From Actinacidiphila alni (GTDB lineage: Bacteria > Actinomycetota > Actinomycetes > Streptomycetales > Streptomycetaceae), in contig NZ_FONG01000010.1 in the NCBI RefSeq assembly GCF_900112845.1, positions 186,001 through 250,000 of the forward strand: a stretch of DNA of 64,000 nt. Direction: 5' to 3'. The notes beneath the pieces were generated by a model, which was given only the letters and a program-made list of their open reading frames with translations, was not told the DNA's origin and searched no databases. Both the position numbers and the translations under genes were made by a program. Below are positions 41,270-49,216 of this stretch, one piece after another. Within the stretch, counting starts at the first letter, position 1. Every line of letters begins with the position of its first letter.

Positions 41270-42544
41270 GTGCCCGTGATACTCAGAATGCTGAACAGGC
41301 CGGGAGTCCGCGACCGGGACGAGGCGCCCCCCGACGGGCCGGCGCCCGCGCCGCCGACCGACGTCATGGCGGGACGTGCGAGACTGCGGGCGGCGCGCGA
41401 ACTGGGCCGTAAAGCCGAGGAATTCCTGCGGCTGTACCACGGCGAGGAGGTCTCGGCGGGCGACCTGGACAGCAGGCTCGCGGCGGTCCGCGCCGAGATC
41501 GCCGACACGGGCACCTACCGGCACACCACCGCCGAACTGGCCTTCGGGGCGCGGGTCGCCTGGCGCAACAGCAACCGGTGCATCGGGCGGCTGTACTGGC
41601 GGTCCCTGCAAGTGCGCGATCTGCGGCACCTGACGGACGCCGAGGACATCGCACGCGAGTGCGCGCAGCATCTGCGGCTGGCCACCAACGGCGGCCGGAT
41701 CCGGCCGCTGATCACGGTCTTCGCGCCCGACTCGCCCGACCGCCGCGGTCCGCGGATCAGGAACGAACAGCTCATCCGCTACGCCGGTTACCGTGCCGCC
41801 GACGGCACCGTCACCGGCGACCCGCTCAATGCCGGCCTCACCGAGCGGGCGCTGCGGCTCGGCTGGACCGGCGGCCCCGGCACCGCCTTCGATGTGCTGC
41901 CGCTGATCGTCGAGGGCGTGCACGACAAGCCGCGGCTGTTCGAACTGCCGCAGGACGCCGTGCTGCACGTGCCGCTCGACCACCCCGAGCGGCCCTGGAG
42001 CCGGCACTGGGGGCTGCGCTGGCACGCGGTGCCCGCGATCTCCGCGATGTGCCTGGAGATCGGCGGGGTCTGCTACGGGGCGGCGCCGTTCAACGGCTGG
42101 TACATGGGCACGGAGATCGGCGCCCGCAATCTCGCCGACACCGACCGGTACGACCTGCTGCCCCGGGTGGCCAAGGATTTCGGGATGGACACCGGCAGCG
42201 TCCGCTCGCTGTGGAAGGACCGGGCCCTGGTCGAGCTGAACCGCGCCGTGCTGCACTCCTTCGACCGCGCGGGCGTCACGCTCGCCGACCACCACACCGA
42301 GGCGGAACGTTTCCTCCAGCACATGGAACGGGAGCGGCGCCGGGGCCGCGACGTGCACGCCGAGTGGTCCTGGATCGTGCCGCCCATGTCGGGCGCGACG
42401 ACGGGGGTCTTCCACCGCAGCTACGACAACACCGTGCACAGCCCCGGCTTCGTGCGCCACACGGACGGAGCCGACGGCATGGCCGGCTCCGGTGGCGCCG
42501 ACGGCACCGGGCACGGCGCGGCGGGCGCGGCCGAGATCCGATGA
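41270..42544 (+). CDS. nos: Bacterial nitric oxide synthase oxygenase
   Basis: A 424-residue NOS oxygenase domain without a reductase domain. The haem thiolate is Cys104 in ARVAWRNSNRCIGRLYW. Downstream: QHLRLATNGGRIRPLITVFAP, the substrate loop LHVPLDHPERPWSRHWGLRWHAVPAISAMCLEIGGVCYGAAPFNGWYMGTEIGARNLADTDRYDLLP (the Glu binds L-arginine), HHTEAERFLQHMERERRRGRDVHAEWSWIVPPMSGATTGVFHR (tetrahydrobiopterin edge). It makes NO from L-arginine using external reductases. The N-terminus is uncertain: GTG 41270, GTG 41276 (GAGG 5 nt upstream) and ATG 41288 are all possible. The last 20 residues are Gly/Ala-rich. A strong terminator follows. Confidence 0.93.
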   Translation: MPVILRMLNRPGVRDRDEAPPDGPAPAPPTDVMAGRARLRAARELGRKAEEFLRLYHGEEVSAGDLDSRLAAVRAEIADTGTYRHTTAELAFGARVAWRNSNRCIGRLYWRSLQVRDLRHLTDAEDIARECAQHLRLATNGGRIRPLITVFAPDSPDRRGPRIRNEQLIRYAGYRAADGTVTGDPLNAGLTERALRLGWTGGPGTAFDVLPLIVEGVHDKPRLFELPQDAVLHVPLDHPERPWSRHWGLRWHAVPAISAMCLEIGGVCYGAAPFNGWYMGTEIGARNLADTDRYDLLPRVAKDFGMDTGSVRSLWKDRALVELNRAVLHSFDRAGVTLADHHTEAERFLQHMERERRRGRDVHAEWSWIVPPMSGATTGVFHRSYDNTVHSPGFVRHTDGADGMAGSGGADGTGHGAAGAAEIR

Positions 42545-42584
42545 CGACAGGCTTCCGAGGGGGTGCGGGCGCCGTCCCGGGGAC

Positions 42585-42620
42585 GTCCGCCTGCCGCCCG
42601 CGTGGGGGCGGCAGGCGGAC
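42585..42620. terminator. Bidirectional terminator hairpin (15-bp perfect stem)
   Basis: GTCCGCCTGCCGCCC (42585-42599) pairs with 42606-42620; the loop is 6 nt. It lies between the convergent nos and RNase H genes. Confidence 0.8.
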
Positions 42621-42629
42621 GGCGGGCGG

Positions 42630-43316
42630 TCAGTCGCGGCACTCCGGGTGGCCCCAGCCGTCGGGGTTCTTGGCGATCGGCTCGCCGGCGGCATAGCCGC
42701 GGCCGCAGCGGCAGCGGCCGGGGAACTTCGCGTTGAGGGTGCGCGAGGAAGAAGACGACGAGGCGGCTTTGGTCTTGCCGCCTCCGGTGGCGCGCTTGGC
42801 CGGGGCGGAGGCCCGTACGGCGTCGGGGGCGCGCGGCGGCTGCGGGGAGCCGAGCGCGGAGCCCGCCGCCTCCTGCGTGATGGCGGCGTGGCTCGCGGCG
42901 CGGTCGGCGAAGTCGTTGAGCCGGTCACCGTCGACCTGGTGCGCGGGGACGTAGCGGAATTCGATGTCGCGGCCCGTGAGCAGCGCGTCGATGCCGGCGA
43001 CGAGCTCCTGGTTGGCGACCGGTTTGCCCGCGGCCGTCTTCCAGCCCTTGCGCTTCCAGCCGGGCAGCCAGGTGGTGACGGCCTTCATCGCGTACTGGGA
43101 GTCCATCCGGATCTCCATCGGCACGGCGGGGTCGGTCGTCTCCAACAGCTCCCGCAGCGCGGTGAGTTCGGCGACGTTGTTGGTGGCGGTGCCCAGCGGG
43201 CCCGCCTGCCAGCGGTCGGGGTCGCCGCTCCGGTCGGCGACGACCCAGGCCCAGGCGGCCGGCCCGGGATTGCCCTTCGATGCCCCGTCACACGCGGCGA
43301 TGATGCGTTCTGCCAT
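42630..43316 (-). CDS. Ribonuclease HI-family protein with C-terminal extension
   Basis: A 228-residue protein. The RNase H1 domain (~1-145) carries the acidic metal site: IIAACDGASKGNPGPAAWAWV (first Asp), NNVAELTALRELLE (Glu), MEIRMDSQYAMKAVTTWLPGWKRKGWKT (second Asp) and VPAHQVDGDRLNDFADRAAS (HQ.D..N..D, last Asp). It cleaves the RNA strand of RNA-DNA hybrids. An Ala/Pro/Ser-rich linker leads to a C-terminal Cys motif CRCGRGYAAGEPIAKNPDGWGHPEC, which looks like a small zinc-binding element. ATG 43316 is preferred over an ATG four codons earlier. It is the 5'-most gene of a minus-strand stretch. Confidence 0.9.
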   Translation of the reverse strand: MAERIIAACDGASKGNPGPAAWAWVVADRSGDPDRWQAGPLGTATNNVAELTALRELLETTDPAVPMEIRMDSQYAMKAVTTWLPGWKRKGWKTAAGKPVANQELVAGIDALLTGRDIEFRYVPAHQVDGDRLNDFADRAASHAAITQEAAGSALGSPQPPRAPDAVRASAPAKRATGGGKTKAASSSSSSRTLNAKFPGRCRCGRGYAAGEPIAKNPDGWGHPECRD

Positions 43317-43406
43317 GCCACCGATCATGCCAGCCCGCCGCCGCCCGTACGGCCCCGGCCCGTCCGGCGGCCGCGGCGCGGAGCCGGTGCGCGGCCCGCG
43401 GCGGCG

Positions 43407-43913
43407 TCACGCCTGCGGTGTACGGTCCGGCAGTGCGAGCCACTCCTGCCAGGTCAGGTCTCGGCCGATGTAGCGCGGTCGCGTGAACGGCCAGACCTCG
43501 CCGATCCAGCGCGGGACGAGGTCGTCCAGGTCCTGCTCCAGGGCGGTGCCGACCTTGTCGTCCACGACCCACCACGAGATCTCGGCGTCGGCCCCGGCCT
43601 TCTCCGGCGGGTCGATGTAGACGCAGCCGAGCAGCGCGGTGTTCGCGTCGTCGAACAGCGCGTAGTTGAAGGACTCGTGCGCGGCGATCTCGACGGCGTG
43701 CCGTTCCAGGTCGGCGCGGTCCGCCTCGTACGACAGGTCGGCCGCCGGCCAGCCCCAGGCCGGGCCGAAGATCGACCACAGCCGGTCCCGGGAGCCCATG
43801 ACGGCCGGAAAGTCGAGGTCGGTGTCGGATCCGGCGATCGGCCGGAGGTGGTGGCCGCCGGGGAGCGGGACACGGACGGGGTGAACGAAGTCGTCGGGCA
43901 GCCAGGTCGTCAT
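43407..43913 (-). CDS. GNAT-like N-acetyltransferase family protein
   Basis: A 168-residue soluble protein. The pattern of a GNAT-related fold is visible: PVRVPLPGGHHLRPIAGSDTDLDFPAVMGSRDRLWSIFGP at the N-terminus, FNYALFDDANTALLGCVYIDPPEK (core beta-hairpin) and ADAEISWWVVDD (strand 5 with aromatic patch). The acetyl-CoA loop is not classical, so activity is uncertain. It may transfer an acyl group to an unknown amine. ATG 43913 was chosen because the upstream open frame runs into a 20-bp repeat array and is not protein-like. It stands alone, with RNase H on one side and the repeats on the other. Confidence 0.7.
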   Translation of the reverse strand: MTTWLPDDFVHPVRVPLPGGHHLRPIAGSDTDLDFPAVMGSRDRLWSIFGPAWGWPAADLSYEADRADLERHAVEIAAHESFNYALFDDANTALLGCVYIDPPEKAGADAEISWWVVDDKVGTALEQDLDDLVPRWIGEVWPFTRPRYIGRDLTWQEWLALPDRTPQA

Positions 43914-43949
43914 GCGGCGGAGGCTAACGGGGGCGGTGGCGCGGCCGCA

Positions 43950-44095
43950 CCGGGTTTTCGGGCGGCGCACCGGCTTGCGGGTGGTGCTCCGGGGCTTAGG
44001 GCGGCACACCGGGCTTTCGGATGGCGCTCCGGGTCTTCGGGCAGCGCACCGGGCTTGCGGGTGGTCCTCCGGGCTTTCGGGTGGTCCTCCGGCGG
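43950..44095. repeat. 20-bp tandem repeat array, about seven copies
   Basis: CCGG cores start at 43950, 43970, 43989, 44009, 44029, 44049, 44069 and 44089, so the period is 20 bp with one 19-bp step. The consensus on the plus strand is roughly CCGGGCTTTCGGGTGGTGCT. Units differ at several positions. It fills the gap between the convergently placed tail of the lipoprotein gene (44102) and the start of the acetyltransferase gene. There are no unique spacers, so it is not CRISPR. Confidence 0.85.
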
Positions 44096-44101
44096 CCGTT
44101 C

Positions 44102-44695
44102 TCAGTGGCCGCCGGTGGGGCGCTGGCAGCCGGTGCTGTCCGGGTATCCGGCGAAGGCGTCGACCTTCGTGGTGGCCAGGTCCATGGTGCCCTCCAGGCA
44201 GATCGGCGCGTGGTCCACGAGGAAGCTCACCCCGGTCGGACCGTTCTGGAAGACGCCGACCACGGCGGGGTCGTAGCCGAGTCCGACGATGCTGTCGTGG
44301 ACGTGGCCGGTGCCGAAGTCCTTCTTCTTCCGCAGCGGTTCGAGGGCCGCGGTCAGGGCGCGGGCCTGCGCGAGACCTTCGCAGCGCGGCTGTCCGTGCA
44401 GCGGCAGCGGGATCTTGAAGCCGTTGTTCTCGGCGTAGTGCGGCGCGCCGTCGCCCGCCTCGGGGAGGCCGGTCGCGGTAGGCGCCGGCGTCGCGGTCTC
44501 CCCCGGGCACAGCACTTCCGGCGGGGTCGTCACGGCGCGCGAGGTCGCGACGGGCGGGTGCCCGGACGGCAGCCCGGCGCCCGTGCCGTCGGCGGTGCGC
44601 GTCCCGCAGCCGGACAGGACGAGGGCGAGCACCGCGACGGCGGCCGGCGCGGTCGGCAGGAGGAGGGCGGCGCGGCGGCCGGTGGATCGGGGCAT
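44102..44695 (-). CDS. Hypothetical lipoprotein
   Basis: A 197-residue protein exported as a lipoprotein: MPRSTGRRAALLLPTAPAAVAVLALVLSGCG with lipobox LSGC, Cys ~30. A Thr/Pro/Ala-rich linker (to ~75) precedes a compact domain with HYAENNGFKIPLPLHGQPRCEGLAQARALTAALEPLRKKKDFGTGHVHDSIVGLGYDPAVVGVFQNGPTGVSFLVDHAPICLEG. The two cysteines of this domain may form a disulfide. I do not recognise the family. It sits downstream of the 44769 gene on the same strand and ends at the 20-bp repeat array. Confidence 0.75.
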   Translation of the reverse strand: MPRSTGRRAALLLPTAPAAVAVLALVLSGCGTRTADGTGAGLPSGHPPVATSRAVTTPPEVLCPGETATPAPTATGLPEAGDGAPHYAENNGFKIPLPLHGQPRCEGLAQARALTAALEPLRKKKDFGTGHVHDSIVGLGYDPAVVGVFQNGPTGVSFLVDHAPICLEGTMDLATTKVDAFAGYPDSTGCQRPTGGH

Positions 44696-44768
44696 GCCAC
44701 GATCATGCCGGGTGCCACGGGCCCGCCGCGTGAGTACCCCTACTCAGTCGGCCCGATCGGCGCGACCG

Positions 44769-45086
44769 TCATTCCGCGTCGATGCCGGTGATGACGGGAT
44801 CGCCGAGCCGGGCGCCGTCCTCCGCGATGCCCGCGACCCGCAGTGCGTCGCGCACCAGGTCGGCCGCGACCTGCTCGGCGCCGTCAGGATTGTCGGCGTC
44901 CACCGCGACGCGGACGCTGAAGGCGCTGGAGTCGCCGTACATGGTCAGGATGTCCAGCTCCTCGTCCTCGCCGAAGTCGGTGCTCTGCGGGTCGGCGGGC
45001 CGCAGCGCCCGGACGAGCGTCGTACGGGCCTCGGTGGTCGGCGCGTCGAGGAAGGTGCCGGGGACGGTCACGACATAGGTGGTCAT
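44769..45086 (-). CDS. Hypothetical small protein
   Basis: A 105-residue protein with no signal, membrane segment or recognised motif. It starts MTTYVVTVPGTFLDAPTTEARTTLVRALRP and has an acidic middle DFGEDEELDILTMYGDSSAFSVRVAVDADNPDGAEQVAADLVRDALRVAGI, suggesting an alpha/beta ferredoxin-like sandwich. Third-position G/C bias supports coding. No strong ribosome site is visible before ATG 45086. Confidence 0.65.
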   Translation of the reverse strand: MTTYVVTVPGTFLDAPTTEARTTLVRALRPADPQSTDFGEDEELDILTMYGDSSAFSVRVAVDADNPDGAEQVAADLVRDALRVAGIAEDGARLGDPVITGIDAE

Positions 45087-45201
45087 GAAACTTACGTGTG
45101 CCCGCTGCGCGGCCGGTCATCCCCGGTGCGCCGGGTGTCACGCGTTCGGGCGCCCGGCGCGCCGGTGTGCGGCGCGCCGGGCGGTCCCTGCCGGCAGAAG
45201 G

Positions 45202-45966
45202 TCAGCTGTGGTTCCAGGTGACGCTGAAGTTGGTGCCGCCGGACAGCGCGGAGGTGGTCGCCTTCGTGGTGCTGCCGGAGGCCATGTTGATCTTGTCGGG
45301 GCCGAAGTTCCCGATCGGCTGGCCGTTGGCGGTGGCGCTGGTGAACGACGCGGTGCTGAAGTGCGCGAGCGGCAGGACACCGGTGGAGCTGGACGGCGCC
45401 TCGGCGATGATCTCGGCGGACGCGAGCGAGGCGTTCCGCAGCGTCTTCGTGGTGGTCTTCGTCCAGCCCCTGGTGGTGTTGGACAGGGTGAGGGTGAACG
45501 AGCCGCTGCCATTGGTGGAGACCGTCGAGGTGAAGTGGTCGCCGGGGCTCACCGGGTTGGAGTAGTTCACCGGATACGCCGGATACATCTCGTACCACGA
45601 GGAGTACACGGCCCGGCCGCCGGAGCAGTCGGCCTCGGTGCCGGTCTGCTCCACCGAATTGCTGCCGTCGCCGTCGAGTCCTATCCAGAACGAGGAGTAG
45701 GTCGTGGCGCTGGTGCAGCTCACCGACGGCTGGACCCAACTGGCGGAGACGCTGGTGAAGGTGGAGCCGGTGGCCGCGTAGCCGGCCCAGTTGCCGCTGG
45801 TGCTGTGCGCGATGCGGCTGTCCGGGCCGACCAGGTGGTGGCTGCTCATGGGGGTGAGGCGGACCGGGGAGTCCGTCGCGGCGGCCGCGCCGGGCGCGGT
45901 CGCCAGAGCGGACAGAACCGCCGCTGCCACGGCGGATACGGCGGTGATGCGCAGGGTTGCCGACAT
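45202..45966 (-). CDS. Secreted G1-family glutamic endopeptidase (eqolisin)
   Basis: A 254-residue exported acid protease of family G1. Residues 1-30 are a Sec signal (LRITAVSAVAAAVLSALATAPGAAA). The mature beta-sandwich has SGNWAGYAATG, SASWVQPSVSC (catalytic Gln79), SSFWIGLDGDGSNSVEQTGTEADC, SSWYEMYPAYPVNYSNPVSPGD, and SAEIIAEAP (residues 183-191), which holds the catalytic Glu. One conserved Cys pair is likely. These enzymes digest proteins at low pH. ATG 45966 has GGAG 4 nt upstream and gives a proper signal; longer open frame upstream does not. A 20-bp perfect palindrome lies about 80 bp upstream. Confidence 0.92.
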   Translation of the reverse strand: MSATLRITAVSAVAAAVLSALATAPGAAAATDSPVRLTPMSSHHLVGPDSRIAHSTSGNWAGYAATGSTFTSVSASWVQPSVSCTSATTYSSFWIGLDGDGSNSVEQTGTEADCSGGRAVYSSWYEMYPAYPVNYSNPVSPGDHFTSTVSTNGSGSFTLTLSNTTRGWTKTTTKTLRNASLASAEIIAEAPSSSTGVLPLAHFSTASFTSATANGQPIGNFGPDKINMASGSTTKATTSALSGGTNFSVTWNHS

Positions 45967-46044
45967 GCTGCTCCTTCTCGCGGGTCTCGCGGTGCAGGTG
46001 TCACCGGCGTGATCGGTGGGGTGTGCGTGGCGCCGGTGGTGATG

Positions 46045-46064
46045 CTTGTCAGTGTGCTGACAAG
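46045..46064. promoter_or_regulatory. 20-bp perfect palindrome upstream of the G1 peptidase gene
   Basis: CTTGTCAG-TGTG-CTGACAAG, 8-bp perfect arms, at -79 to -98 from the peptidase ATG. It has the size and symmetry of a dimeric repressor or activator site. The rest of the 391-bp gap 45967-46357 holds only a terminator (46261-46291). Confidence 0.55.
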
Positions 46065-46260
46065 TTCGCCGAGTAGGTGCAGGCGGAATCAAACGATCGG
46101 CAAAAGTCACGCCAAGTCGCCTGTCGGACACGGCCGGTTGACGGCGTGCGACGCCCTCGCGTCACGCCGCGGCCGGCGCCTCCGTCGGGGTGAGCCGGGC
46201 CGCCCGCATCGACGGGTGGACGCACATGTCCCGTCACCGGAGGGGACGGGGACGGGGTCA

Positions 46261-46291
46261 GGCCCGGCGCCTGAGGTGCGGGCGCCGGGCC
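46261..46291. terminator. Terminator of the GH59 gene (11-bp perfect stem)
   Basis: GGCCCGGCGCC (46261-46271) pairs perfectly with GGCGCCGGGCC (46281-46291), 9-nt loop, about 70 nt past the GH59 stop on the minus strand. Confidence 0.65.
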
Positions 46292-46357
46292 GGATGCGAC
46301 GGCGGCATCATGCGATCGCGCGCCGCCGCGAGGTGCGCGGGGTGTCGTGGGAACCGC

Positions 46358-49120
46358 TCAGGTGCGGGACCACTTCTGGTTGCCGCCGCCGTTGCACGTC
46401 CAGATGTCCAGTGCGGTGCTGTTGGCGGTGCCGGCCCGGTACGCGTCCAGGCAGGTGCCGGAAGCGACGTTGACGACGGTGCCGTCGCCGCGGACCCGCC
46501 ACTGCTGGGCGGTGGCGCCGGTGCAGACGTTGATCTCCACTCCCGTGCCGTCGGCGGTGGCGCCGCCGATCGTGCCCAGGCACTTGTTGTCGTAGACGGT
46601 CAGCTGATTGGTGGCGGTGGAGGTCCAGGTCTGCTGCGGGCCGTGGTTGCAGTCCCAGAGCGCCGGCTTGGTGCCGTTGTCCTGGCCGGCGGCGGGTACG
46701 TCGACACAGCGGCCGGACGCCTGGCCGGTGAGCGGTCCGGATACGGCGCCGCGGTCCCAGGTCTGGTTGGTGCCGCCGTGGCAGGTCCAGATCTCCAGCG
46801 GGGTGCTGTCGGCGGTGGCGCCGCCGGGCACGTCGAGGCACTTGCCGGAGCCGACGCCGACGACGCTGCCGTCCGCATTGACGTTCCACTGCTGATTGCT
46901 GCCGCCGGTGCAGTCGGAAATGTCGACGGCGGTGCCGTCGGCCGTGCCGCCGCCCGCCGTCTCCAGGCACTTGCTGCCGTAGACCATGAGCTGCTTGGCC
47001 GGTGTGGCGGTGAAGGTCTGGTTGCCGCCGCCGTTGCAGCCCCACAGGGTGACGGCGGTGCCGTTGGTGTGGCTGCTCGCGGGCACGTCCGCGCAGATCC
47101 CGGAATTGCGGTCCTTCAGGAAGCCGCTGACATTGCCCGCGGGCCCGGGGGTGACGGACAGATTGTCGAACTGGTCGGTCTGGTAGCCGACCACGCCGAA
47201 GCCGATCTGGCCGCTGCCGTAGGAATTGTCGTTGACGGCGCCGAGCGTGCCGCCGTCCAGCGTCGCGGTGATCCGGTCGCCGGAGAAGCCGAGCGTGACG
47301 GTGTGCCAGCTGTTGAGACCGAGCCCGGCGTGGCTGCCGGAGGCCAGGGTCGTGCGGCTGCCCGCGCTGGTGGACTTGACGATCGACCAGCTTCCGGTGT
47401 CCGAGACCAGTAGTTGATACGCGGCCTGATGGCTCTGCGGCCGGGACTGCGTACCGGCCCGGCCCAACAGGGTGACGCTGCCCGCCTGTTGGAGATCGAC
47501 GTCGACGCTGACGGTGTAGTTCGACCAGCTGGTGTCACCGGCGAGGGTGTAGGCGTCGGAGTCGTCCTGCCATTCGATGGGCTTGACCGGGGCGACCTGC
47601 TGGACGCACTGCCCGGACCGGCCGCCGGCGCACGGCCGCGCCTCGAACGAGCCCTGCATGTCGGACAGATAGCGGGCCTCGGTGTTGGTCGCGGTGCCGT
47701 CGAAATTGTCGGAGTACGGCAGCGCCAGGGCGTGCGCGGCCGGGCTCGTGGCCGTGCCCTTGCCCTGGCCGGTGGTCGTGCTCACCGTGTAGACGTAACC
47801 CGGCTGCAAGGTCAGGGAGTACGAGCCGCCGGACGGAGCGATGTCCTGCGTGTGGACGAAGGAGGTCGCCGGACTCGGGGAGTTCACCTGGGTGGCCCAC
47901 ACATGCACGGTCCCGGCCGAAAGGCCGCCCTGCACATGGAGGTTGACGCTCTGCGCGGCCGTGGCGGTGGTGGTCTCCAGGACGGTGGACCAGTCGGCGG
48001 ACGTGTTCGACTTGATCGTCACATAGCTGCCGTTGGATTCGGCGCCGCCGAGGTAGCCGGAGGCGGAGTCGATGAATTTCCAGCCGGGTTTGGTGAATTG
48101 GGTGACCTGGGCGGTGGCCCAGGTGCTGGCGCCGATGGTGTAGTTGCCCGACCACGGCGAATTGGCGGTGGCCAGGCCGACGGTGTTGTACGGCAGATTC
48201 GGGTAGATCGCGGCGAGCAGCGGCCAGTTGAAGTAGCTGACCATTTTGGCGTCCGTATAGCCGCGGGTGATGGCGCGGATCAGCGCGGGGGCTCCGGTGT
48301 TCATGTCCTGGGAGCCGTTCTCGCTGTCCCACAGCGGTTTGCCGTTGTTCCGCGCGGCAGTGGTACTGCTGCATGTGTCGGCGCTGCCGCCGTCGCCGCC
48401 CTCGCAGGAATAGTGCGTTCCGATGATCGAGACGGCGTTGTTGAAGGCGGGATTGTTCGCCATGTCGTCGGCGACGCCCCAGCCGCTGTCGTCGGCGACG
48501 AGCTGGACGCCGGAGTATCCGGCGTTGTTCAGGGCCGAGCGGAGCTGGACGTACCAATTGGCGTCGTGGCCGCGTTCGTTCCAGCCGCCGAGGTATTTGA
48601 TGGTCAGTCCGTGCTGCTTGGCGCAGCCGAGCCAGGTGATCAGGTAGTTGATGGTGTCGGTCGACCAGAATCCGCCGCTGATCCAGCCTGGCGCGGCCCA
48701 GGCCAGGCCGTACAGGCCGATGTCGGGATTGCGCGCCTTGGCCTGTTCCGCGAGCCAGAATTCGTATCCGGCGTCGCAGTTGACCTGGCCCTTGACGTGT
48801 TCGACGGACGGCTCCGAGCCGTCGGTGGAGTTGGCGTCGCCGCCGATCTCCAGTTTGAGCAGTTGCAGATTCGCGCCGTAGCCGGGCTTGAAAAGGTAGT
48901 CGAGGATCTGCGCCTGCTGGGCGGCCGGATAGTCGGTGAGCAGCCGGGAGTTGCCGCCTCCGCCGCTGATCGCGCCGATGCCGTCGAAGGTCCGGCCGCC
49001 CTGGGTTCCGTCCACCGTGATCGTGGTGGTCGCGGCTTGCGCGGGTGCGACGCCTACGGTCAGCAGTGCGACAAGGAGCCCCATGACCCACAACGGGGCG
49101 AATCTCCATGTTCGTAACAT
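46358..49120 (-). CDS. Secreted GH59 galactosylceramidase-like enzyme with LamG-like and two ricin-type lectin domains
   Basis: A 920-residue exported modular enzyme. Signal: residues 1-30 (RFAPLWVMGLLVALLTVGVAPAQA). The GH59 barrel (~33-330) has TFDGIGAISGGGGNSRLL, GWNERG (acid/base Glu182) and WDSENGSQDM (nucleophile Glu267). A beta-sandwich (~330-450), a LamG/concanavalin-like domain (~470-650; YTVSVDVDLQQAGSVTLLGR) and two beta-trefoil CBM13 lectins (~660-790, ~795-920) with QxW repeats (TFTATPAKQLMVYGSKCLE, NQQWNVN, NQTWDRG, QQWRVRG, NQKWSRT) follow. It would release galactose from glycolipids or galactans. ATG 49120 has AAGGG upstream. Codon 2 is TTA, a bldA signal. Confidence 0.9.
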   Translation of the reverse strand: MLRTWRFAPLWVMGLLVALLTVGVAPAQAATTTITVDGTQGGRTFDGIGAISGGGGNSRLLTDYPAAQQAQILDYLFKPGYGANLQLLKLEIGGDANSTDGSEPSVEHVKGQVNCDAGYEFWLAEQAKARNPDIGLYGLAWAAPGWISGGFWSTDTINYLITWLGCAKQHGLTIKYLGGWNERGHDANWYVQLRSALNNAGYSGVQLVADDSGWGVADDMANNPAFNNAVSIIGTHYSCEGGDGGSADTCSSTTAARNNGKPLWDSENGSQDMNTGAPALIRAITRGYTDAKMVSYFNWPLLAAIYPNLPYNTVGLATANSPWSGNYTIGASTWATAQVTQFTKPGWKFIDSASGYLGGAESNGSYVTIKSNTSADWSTVLETTTATAAQSVNLHVQGGLSAGTVHVWATQVNSPSPATSFVHTQDIAPSGGSYSLTLQPGYVYTVSTTTGQGKGTATSPAAHALALPYSDNFDGTATNTEARYLSDMQGSFEARPCAGGRSGQCVQQVAPVKPIEWQDDSDAYTLAGDTSWSNYTVSVDVDLQQAGSVTLLGRAGTQSRPQSHQAAYQLLVSDTGSWSIVKSTSAGSRTTLASGSHAGLGLNSWHTVTLGFSGDRITATLDGGTLGAVNDNSYGSGQIGFGVVGYQTDQFDNLSVTPGPAGNVSGFLKDRNSGICADVPASSHTNGTAVTLWGCNGGGNQTFTATPAKQLMVYGSKCLETAGGGTADGTAVDISDCTGGSNQQWNVNADGSVVGVGSGKCLDVPGGATADSTPLEIWTCHGGTNQTWDRGAVSGPLTGQASGRCVDVPAAGQDNGTKPALWDCNHGPQQTWTSTATNQLTVYDNKCLGTIGGATADGTGVEINVCTGATAQQWRVRGDGTVVNVASGTCLDAYRAGTANSTALDIWTCNGGGNQKWSRT

Positions 49121-49216
49121 GCCTGAACCCTTCACCGTGGGGGGAATGGGGTTCAGTGTCTTGTCGTGTTCACTTCTCGGTCAATATCCCGAACAAAGAA
49201 AACAGAATTGAACGCT

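Noticed and set aside
43950..44095. CRISPR array
   Set aside because: The 20-bp units are directly adjacent with no unique spacers, the units are diverged, and there are no cas genes.
46190..49117. Long plus-strand open frames opposite the GH59 gene
   Set aside because: They mirror the minus-strand gene, carry no recognisable domains and have the wrong third-position pattern.
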